From assembly GCF_006538745.1 (NCBI RefSeq), contig NZ_BJLR01000003.1, positions 1-61,886 of the forward strand: DNA of 61,886 bases. The letters are read 5' to 3'. The notes under the pieces are model-generated. The model had not been told where the DNA came from, ran no database searches, and saw only the letters and a program-made list of their open reading frames with translations. The position numbers were made by a program, and so were the translations under genes. Source of the DNA: Cellulomonas cellasea. GTDB taxonomy: Bacteria; Actinomycetota; Actinomycetes; Actinomycetales; Cellulomonadaceae. Numbering within the stretch: position 1 is the stretch's first letter; every line of letters starts with the position of its first letter. Below are positions 56,363-61,886 of this stretch, in pieces.

Positions 56363-57715
56363 ATGAAGAAGACGAGGCTCCTGTCCTTGTCCGTGTGCGC
56401 GGCACTGGCCGGCACGCTCGCCCTCACCGCGTGCAGCAGCGGCGGCGGCGCGACGGACGACGGCGAGAAGAAGCTCACGTTCATGTTCCGCGGGGGCCCG
56501 GACGAGAAGACGGCCTACGAGACAGCCATCAAGAAGTTCACGGCGGACACCGGCGTGAAGGTCGACATGATCGTGACCGACGCGGACCAGTACGCCACCA
56601 AGCTCCAGGCCGCCGTCGCCGGCAACAAGGTCCCGGACGTGTTCTACATCGAGCAGGCCAACCTGCAGTCGTACGTCTCCTCGGGCGTCCTGGCGGACAT
56701 CACGGAGGAGGTCGAGGCCAGCGGCGTCGACCTCGACAACATGTGGGAGTACGGCGTCGACTCCTACCGCTTCGACGGCGAGCTCCAGGGCACGCCCGAC
56801 GGCGCGCTGTACGGGCTGCCCAAGGACGTCGGCCCGTTCGCGTTCGGCTACAACAAGACGATGCTCGAGGCCAACGGCATCCCGCTGCCGGACCCCGACA
56901 AGCCGTACACGCTCGACGAGTTCGTCCAGGTGACCAAGCAGCTGACCAAGGACACCGACGGCGACGGCGCGCTCGACCAGTGGGGCACCGGCCTCAACGT
57001 CCAGTGGAACCTGCAGTCGCTCGTGTGGAGCAACGGCGGCGACTGGGTCAACGAGGACCGCACCGAGGTCACCGTCGACACCCCCGAGTTCGCCGAGGCG
57101 CTCCAGTGGTTCGCCGACCTCACCAACGTGCACGGGGTCACGCCGTCGGCGTCCGAGGCCGCGACGCTCGACACCTACCAGCGGTGGATGGCCGGCGAGA
57201 TCGCCTTCTTCCCCGTCGGCCCGTGGGACGTCAGCGTCTACAACGAGCTCGACTTCGACTACGACCTCATCCCCTGGCCCGCCGGCGAGACCGGTGAGTC
57301 CGCGACGTGGATCGGCTCGCTCGGCATCGGCGTGTCCAACACGACGAAGCTGCCCGAGGACGCCGTCAAGCTCGTCACCTACCTCTCGGCCGACGCCGCG
57401 GCGCAGCAGACGCTCGTCGACGCCGGGATCCAGGTCCCGAACCTGGTCGACATGGCGGAGGAGTGGGCCGCGGCGCCCGACGCCGAGCCCGCCAACCGCA
57501 AGGAGTTCCTGGACATCGTGCAGGACTACGGGCGCGCGATGCCCGCGGCCTACACCTACGGCGCCCAGTGGTACGACGAGCTGTGGACCAACATCCAGCC
57601 CGTGATCGACGGCAAGCAGACCGCCGCCGACTACCTCGCGGAGACGCAGCCGAAGATGCAGTCCCTGCTCGACGAGTCGAACGCGACGGCCGAGCAGGCC
57701 GCAGCCGGACGCTGA
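56363..57715 (+). CDS. Carbohydrate ABC transporter substrate-binding lipoprotein
   Basis: About 450 residues, extracellular solute-binding protein family 1. Lipoprotein signal ending LALTAC. Body motifs: [63 protein letters not shown] and [17 protein letters not shown]. Probably binds arabino-oligosaccharides (inference from the neighbouring glycosidases). ATG at 56363 follows GGGAGG. No ATPase gene is present, as usual for actinobacterial sugar importers that share MsiK. Confidence 0.93.
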   Translation: MKKTRLLSLSVCAALAGTLALTACSSGGGATDDGEKKLTFMFRGGPDEKTAYETAIKKFTADTGVKVDMIVTDADQYATKLQAAVAGNKVPDVFYIEQANLQSYVSSGVLADITEEVEASGVDLDNMWEYGVDSYRFDGELQGTPDGALYGLPKDVGPFAFGYNKTMLEANGIPLPDPDKPYTLDEFVQVTKQLTKDTDGDGALDQWGTGLNVQWNLQSLVWSNGGDWVNEDRTEVTVDTPEFAEALQWFADLTNVHGVTPSASEAATLDTYQRWMAGEIAFFPVGPWDVSVYNELDFDYDLIPWPAGETGESATWIGSLGIGVSNTTKLPEDAVKLVTYLSADAAAQQTLVDAGIQVPNLVDMAEEWAAAPDAEPANRKEFLDIVQDYGRAMPAAYTYGAQWYDELWTNIQPVIDGKQTAADYLAETQPKMQSLLDESNATAEQAAAGR

Positions 57716-57731
57716 CGTCCCCGCACCCCAC

Positions 57732-57772
57732 GTCCCCGCCGCCCGCCGCACGTCAGGGCGGGCGGCGGGGAC
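57732..57772 (+). terminator. Intercistronic hairpin between binding protein and permease genes
   Basis: A perfect 16-bp stem (57732-57747 with 57757-57772) and 9-nt loop immediately before the permease ribosome site. It fits an attenuator or mRNA-stabilising structure that keeps binding-protein message above permease message. Confidence 0.7.
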
Positions 57773-57791
57773 CGGAGGAAAGGTCACCCAG

Positions 57792-58769
57792 ATGACGCAG
57801 ACCGCGAGCATCTCCGCCCCGGCCGACAAGTCCCGCCCCGCGGGTCCCGGCCCGGAGCTGACGCCCGAGCAGCGGGCCAAGCAGGCCAACCGGCGCCTGC
57901 ACAAGAGCGAGCACCGCTGGGCGCTGGCGTTCGTCGCGCCGCCCGTCGTCGGGTTCCTGCTCTTCACCGTGTACCCGGTCGTGTTCGCCGCCTACGCGTC
58001 GCTCACGAGCTGGAACGGCCTCGGGCCGATGACGTTCGTCGGGCTCGACAACTACACGCGGCTGCTGAGCGACGAGTACTTCCGCACCTCGCTGTGGAAC
58101 ACGTTCTTCTACATGATCGGGATCCCGATCGGGCTCGTGCTCGCGATGCTGCTGGCGCTGGCCCTGAACCGGAAGATCCCCGGGCGCACCGCGCTGCGCA
58201 CCATCTACTACGTCCCCGTGATCTCCTCGCTCGCCGCGATCGCGATCGTGTGGCAGTTCGCCTACAACGGCGACTTCGGGCTCGTGAACCAGGTGCTCTC
58301 GTGGTTCGGCGTGCAGGGCCCGGACTGGCTCGCGAACACCGCGACCGTCAAGCCCGCGCTCATCCTCATGGCCATCTGGAAGGGCCTGGGGTACTCGATG
58401 CTGCTGTACCTGGCGGCCATCCAGTCGGTCCCCTCGTCGCTCCTCGAGGCCGCGGCGCTCGACGGCGCGAACGCGTTCCAGCGCTTCCGCTCGATCACGC
58501 TCCCGATGGTGCGTCCCGTGACGTTCTTCCTCATCGTCACGAACATCATCGCGGGGTCGCAGATCTTCACCGAGATCAACATCATGACGCCGACCGGCGG
58601 ACCCGAGTTCAGCTCCGCGTCGATCGTCTGGTACATCGTCCGGCAGGCGTTCCGCTACCAGCAGATGGGCTACGCCACGGCGATGTCGATCGTGCTCGGG
58701 ATCCTCGTCTTCGTCATCACCGTCGTCCAGTTCCGCCTGAACCGGCGCAACAGCTTCAGCATCGAGTGA
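57792..58769 (+). CDS. Sugar ABC transporter permease (MalF/UgpA type)
   Basis: 325 residues with six helices. The permease EAA loop is EAAALDGANAFQRFRSITLPMVRP. Also typical: ALAFVAPPVVGFLLFTVYPVVFAAYASLTSWNG. The N-terminal 45 residues are hydrophilic. ATG at 57792 follows GGAGGAAAGG. Pairs with the next permease. Confidence 0.94.
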   Translation: MTQTASISAPADKSRPAGPGPELTPEQRAKQANRRLHKSEHRWALAFVAPPVVGFLLFTVYPVVFAAYASLTSWNGLGPMTFVGLDNYTRLLSDEYFRTSLWNTFFYMIGIPIGLVLAMLLALALNRKIPGRTALRTIYYVPVISSLAAIAIVWQFAYNGDFGLVNQVLSWFGVQGPDWLANTATVKPALILMAIWKGLGYSMLLYLAAIQSVPSSLLEAAALDGANAFQRFRSITLPMVRPVTFFLIVTNIIAGSQIFTEINIMTPTGGPEFSSASIVWYIVRQAFRYQQMGYATAMSIVLGILVFVITVVQFRLNRRNSFSIE

Positions 58770-58778
58770 GGGCCTGAC

Positions 58779-59639
58779 ATGAGCCGCAGAAACTCCATGG
58801 GCGTCGCCGCCCAGAACCGCCTCGTCAACGGGCTCGTGCTCGCGGTGCTGATCCTCGGCGCCGTCGTCATGATCGCCCCGCTGCTGTGGATGTTCACGAC
58901 CGCGATCAAGACCAAGGTCGAGGTCTTCGCCCTGCCGCCGGTGTGGTTCCCGGACGTGCCGCAGTGGGACACGTTCACGCGCATGTGGTCCGAGGCCCCG
59001 ATCCTCTCGGGCTTCCGGAACAGCATCATCGTGGCCGGCACCGTCACGGTCGTCGGGTCGATCACGTCCTCGCTCGCGGCGTTCGCGCTCGCGAAGCTCC
59101 GGCTGCCCTTCAAGAACGCGATCTTCCTCGGCCTGCTCTCGGGCCTGATGATCCCGTTCCCGACGATCATGATCCCGCAGTTCGTGATGTTCGCGAAGAT
59201 CGGCTGGGTCGACACCCTGCTGCCGCTGATCGTCCCGCTGCTGTTCGGGAACATCATCATGATCTTCTTCCTGCGGCAGTACCTCGAGTCCGTGCCGGAC
59301 TCGATCGTCGAGGCCGCGAAGATCGACGGCGCGAGCTACCTGCAGATCTTCCGCGTGATGATCCTGCCGATGATCCGGCCCGCGATCGCCGCGCAGTTCA
59401 TCCTCTGGTTCATGGCGATCTGGAACGACTACCTCGCGCCGATCCTGTACCTGAACACCGAGTCGCGGCAGACGCTGCAGGTCGTCATCGCCAACCTCAA
59501 CGTCGAGTTCGCGACGCAGCGCGACTACCCGCTCATCATGGGCGCGTCGTTCGTGGCCCTGCTGCCGATCCTCGTCGTCTTCCTGATCTTCCAGCGGCAG
59601 ATCATCGAGTCCGTCGCGCTCACGGGCACGAAGGGCTGA
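58779..59639 (+). CDS. Sugar ABC transporter permease (MalG/UgpE type)
   Basis: 286 residues, six helices. EAA loop: EAAKIDGASYLQIFRVMILPMIRP. N-terminal ILGAVVMIAPLLWMFTTAIKTKVEVFALPPVWFP is typical of the MalG side. Begins 9 bp after the first permease and ends 2 bp before the GH43 gene. Confidence 0.95.
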   Translation: MSRRNSMGVAAQNRLVNGLVLAVLILGAVVMIAPLLWMFTTAIKTKVEVFALPPVWFPDVPQWDTFTRMWSEAPILSGFRNSIIVAGTVTVVGSITSSLAAFALAKLRLPFKNAIFLGLLSGLMIPFPTIMIPQFVMFAKIGWVDTLLPLIVPLLFGNIIMIFFLRQYLESVPDSIVEAAKIDGASYLQIFRVMILPMIRPAIAAQFILWFMAIWNDYLAPILYLNTESRQTLQVVIANLNVEFATQRDYPLIMGASFVALLPILVVFLIFQRQIIESVALTGTKG

Positions 59640-59641
59640 GC

Positions 59642-61024
59642 ATGACGATCCTCGACCCGGCCGACCCGAGCGGCTGGGGACCCCGGCACGCCCACGACCC
59701 GACCGCGGTGCGCGACGACGACGGCGTGTACTACCTGTTCTCGACGGACGCGTACGCCGGCGGCCCGCCCCGTGCGGGCGTCCAGGTGCGGCGCTCGACC
59801 GACCTCGCGACGTGGGAGTTCGCCGGCTACGCGCTCGAGGGCGTGCCGGCCGACGGCGCGGCGTGGTCCGGCGCGAGCGGGCTGTGGGCGCCCGACGTGG
59901 TGCGGGTGCCGGTCGCGGCGCCCGACGACGGGGCCGGCTCCGGCTCGGGCTCCGGTGGCGACGGCGGCGGCGACGGCGTGCGGGCGACGGCGGCGACGAC
60001 GACGACCGAGTGGCGCATGTACTGGTCGGCGTCGACGTTCGGCTCGCGGACCTCCGCGATCGGGCTCGCCGTCGCCGCGCACCCGCTCGGCCCGTGGGAG
60101 GACCGCGGCCTCGTCGTGACGAGCCGCCACGAGACCCCCGGGCCCAACGCGATCGACGCGAACGCGGTCGTCGACGACGACGGGAACCACTGGCTCGTCT
60201 ACGGGTCGTTCTTCGGCGGCATCCACGTCCTCGCGCTCGACGCGCGGACCGGCCTGGCCGCGCGCCCCGGCGACGTCGGCACGTGCGTCTCGCGCCGGCC
60301 CACGAGCGTCGAGGGCGCCGTCGAGGGGGCGTTCGTGGTCCCCCGGCCCGGCGGCGGTCACGCGCTGCTCGTCTCCTACGACTCGCTGTTCTCGACGTAC
60401 CACGTGCGCGCGGCCGTGGGCGAGCACGTCACGGGCCCGTTCCACGACCTCCTCGGCCACGAGCTGACCGACACCGAGACCGACCCGGCGCTCGTCGGGA
60501 CGACGGTCCTCGCGAGCCACCGGTTCGCGGGCGGGCGCACGTGGCTCGCCCCGGGCCACGGCGCGGTGCTGACGGACGGCGCCGACCAGCTCTACGTGCA
60601 CCACGTGCGCGACGGCGACGACCCGACGCAGCACGAGGTGCAGGTGCGCCGGCTCGTCTGGACGCACGGGCGCTGGCCGGTCGTCTCGCCGCAGCCGTGG
60701 GCGGGGATCCGCGAGGAGCGCGTGCCCGGCGGCGGCCCGGTCGTCCCCGACCGGCTCGACGCGCTCGTCGGCCGCTGGGACGTCGTCACGTTCGACGGCG
60801 CGACGACCGGTGTGACCGCCTCGCGCGAGGTCACGGTCACCGCCGCCGACCTCGCGCACGTGCGCGAGCACGGCGAGGGGCGCTTCACGTGGACGCGCGG
60901 CCCCGACTCGTTCGACGGCGTCGCCTTCTCCTCGTGGGACGCTGTGCGGGAGCGCACGGCGTGGTCCGTCACGGGGCTCGACGGCCGCGGCCGCGCGAGC
61001 CTCGGCACGCGGCTGCCGGACTGA
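59642..61024 (+). CDS. Intracellular GH43 arabinanase/arabinosidase-like enzyme
   Basis: About 460 residues, no signal peptide. Base Asp in HAHDPTAVRDDDGVYYLF, pKa Asp in PNAIDANAVVDDDGNHWLVYGSFFGGIHV, acid Glu in the SVEGAVEGAFVV segment; C-terminal ~90 residues form a separate beta domain (GRWDVVTFDGATTGV) as in GH43_C arabinanases. An insertion SGSGSGGDGGGDG near residue 100 is low-complexity. Co-transcribed with the importer, so likely trims imported oligosaccharides. The ATG is 2 bp after the permease stop. Confidence 0.87.
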   Translation: MTILDPADPSGWGPRHAHDPTAVRDDDGVYYLFSTDAYAGGPPRAGVQVRRSTDLATWEFAGYALEGVPADGAAWSGASGLWAPDVVRVPVAAPDDGAGSGSGSGGDGGGDGVRATAATTTTEWRMYWSASTFGSRTSAIGLAVAAHPLGPWEDRGLVVTSRHETPGPNAIDANAVVDDDGNHWLVYGSFFGGIHVLALDARTGLAARPGDVGTCVSRRPTSVEGAVEGAFVVPRPGGGHALLVSYDSLFSTYHVRAAVGEHVTGPFHDLLGHELTDTETDPALVGTTVLASHRFAGGRTWLAPGHGAVLTDGADQLYVHHVRDGDDPTQHEVQVRRLVWTHGRWPVVSPQPWAGIREERVPGGGPVVPDRLDALVGRWDVVTFDGATTGVTASREVTVTAADLAHVREHGEGRFTWTRGPDSFDGVAFSSWDAVRERTAWSVTGLDGRGRASLGTRLPD

Positions 61025-61135
61025 CGCCGTGACGACGGAGCGGGTCCCGGTGCCCGGGCGGGTGCCGGCGCGGGCCGTGCACGGGAGCCGGCGCGGGGTG
61101 CGACCCCGGGCCGCGAGCGGGGAGGCGAGCGGGCG

Positions 61136-61795
61136 ATGACCGAGGCAGCGGGCTGGGCCGGACGTGTCATGGTGTTCCTGCGCGTCGCCGCGCACGTCGT
61201 GGCCGTCAACCTGCTCGTCGTCGCGGGCGCGCTCGTCGGCCTGGTCCTCGCGGGGCTGTTCCCGGCGCTCGCGTCGGGTGGCCGGTTGCTCGCCCGGGCC
61301 GTCGCGGGCGAGCCCTCCGAGCACCTCTGGCGCGACTTCTGGTCGGGCTACCGCGCGGGCTTCCGCCGGCACGCGCTGCTCGGTGTCCCGTTCTGGGCCG
61401 TCGGCGTGCTGCTCGCGGTGGACCTCGCGGTCGTCCAGGTCGCCGACGGTCCCGTCGCGGGCGCGATGCTCGCCGGCCTCACGCTCGTCGGCGCGTGGTC
61501 GGCCGTCGCGCTCGCGCACCTGTTCCCGGTCACCCGCCGGTCCGACGACGGGCTGCTCGCGACCTGGCGCTACGTCGCGCTCGCTCCCCTGCTGTCCCCG
61601 CTGACGGGGCTCGCGGTCCTGGTGACGCTCGCCGCGCTGGCGGTCGTCGCCGCCCAGCTCACGGTGCTCGTCCCGCTCGCCGGGCTGAGCCTGCCGCTCG
61701 TGCTCTCGGGCTGGCTCGTCGACCACCGGCTCGACGCGCTGGACGCGCTCGACGCCACCGACCCCGCCGGGCCCCGGTCGCGCTCGCTCGGCTGA
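61136..61795 (+). CDS. DUF624 (YesL-like) membrane protein
   Basis: 219 residues with about five helices: VVAVNLLVVAGALVGLVLAGLFPALA, HALLGVPFWAVGVLLAVDLAVVQV, and further hydrophobic stretches; DFWSGYRAGFRRHALLG is the family hallmark loop. DUF624 proteins frequently accompany plant-cell-wall sugar ABC operons (yesL in Bacillus); their role is unknown. ATG at 61136 follows GGGGAGG. Confidence 0.85.
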   Translation: MTEAAGWAGRVMVFLRVAAHVVAVNLLVVAGALVGLVLAGLFPALASGGRLLARAVAGEPSEHLWRDFWSGYRAGFRRHALLGVPFWAVGVLLAVDLAVVQVADGPVAGAMLAGLTLVGAWSAVALAHLFPVTRRSDDGLLATWRYVALAPLLSPLTGLAVLVTLAALAVVAAQLTVLVPLAGLSLPLVLSGWLVDHRLDALDALDATDPAGPRSRSLG

Positions 61796-61845
61796 GCGGG
61801 AGCGCGGGCGGACGCTGCACCGCTCGGCGGCACGACCGGGGCCGA

Positions 61846-61875
61846 CCGGCGCACGTGCTGTGCAGCACGGGCCGG
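61846..61875 (+). terminator. Hairpin after the DUF624 gene
   Basis: CGTGCT-GTGC-AGCACG (61854-61869) with an outer CCGG/CCGG pairing, about 50 bp after the stop. Low certainty. Confidence 0.35.
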
Positions 61876-61886
61876 CGGCGCCCGCC

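Noticed and set aside
59525-61726. 733-codon minus-strand open frame opposite the GH43 and DUF624 genes
   Set aside because: Arg/Glu/Asp/Val-rich shadow. The plus-strand frames carry GH43 catalytic motifs and membrane helices.

Overview
The window is a very GC-rich chromosome segment (clearly above 70 % G+C, strong G/C third-codon bias) from an actinobacterium. Gene content and order point to the Micrococcales, most plausibly a Cellulomonas- or Cellulosimicrobium-like soil polysaccharide degrader. The species assignment is inference from gene content only. No rRNA, tRNA, CRISPR array, insertion sequence or prophage was seen.

Layout. (1) 1-5.8 kb: a secreted GH13 alpha-amylase whose C-terminal starch-binding domain is knocked out of frame by a six-G run, an EamA/RarD permease, and a PP2C phosphatase / RDD-FHA signalling pair. 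(2) 5.8-25 kb: a polyprenyl diphosphate synthase, then the complete 14-subunit NADH dehydrogenase I operon nuoA-N (minus strand), headed by the menaquinone reductase gene menJ. (3) 25-40 kb: menaquinone genes menG, menF, menD, menC, menB, menE and menA, interleaved with a TetR/SRPBCC pair, an HtrA-type protease and two tandem DUF3048 lipoproteins. (4) 40-46.4 kb: small membrane proteins, a TetR regulator and a five-gene overlapping operon for cytochrome c maturation (histidine phosphatase, resA, ccdA, resB, ccsB). (5) 46.4-51.9 kb: MarR/YceI divergon, the redox repressor Rex, a glutaredoxin-like protein, a HAD phosphatase, a GNAT acetyltransferase and small membrane proteins. (6) 51.9-61.8 kb: an arabinan/arabinoside utilisation locus with two divergent operons: GH27-GH51-GH43 on minus, and ABC binding protein, two permeases, GH43 and DUF624 on plus.

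How it works together. Regions 2-4 form a respiratory neighbourhood: complex I, its electron carrier menaquinone (head group, prenyl tail and side-chain reduction) and the haem-attachment machinery for c-type cytochromes. A near-perfect Rex operator lies in front of menJ-nuo, and rex itself is about 23 kb away in the window, so NADH/NAD+ sensing probably controls this block. Region 6 carries LacI-type palindromes in its central 379-bp intergenic region. The cognate regulator is not in the window.

A recurring architecture is the leaderless gene: a TANNNT -10 hexamer ending exactly 6 (sometimes 7) nt before an ATG/GTG start. It occurs at rarD, the prenyl synthase, menF, menD, menC, menB, menE, DUF4229, PLDc_N, the glutaredoxin-like gene, the HAD gene and a membrane-protein gene. 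Several of these are face-to-face bidirectional pairs.
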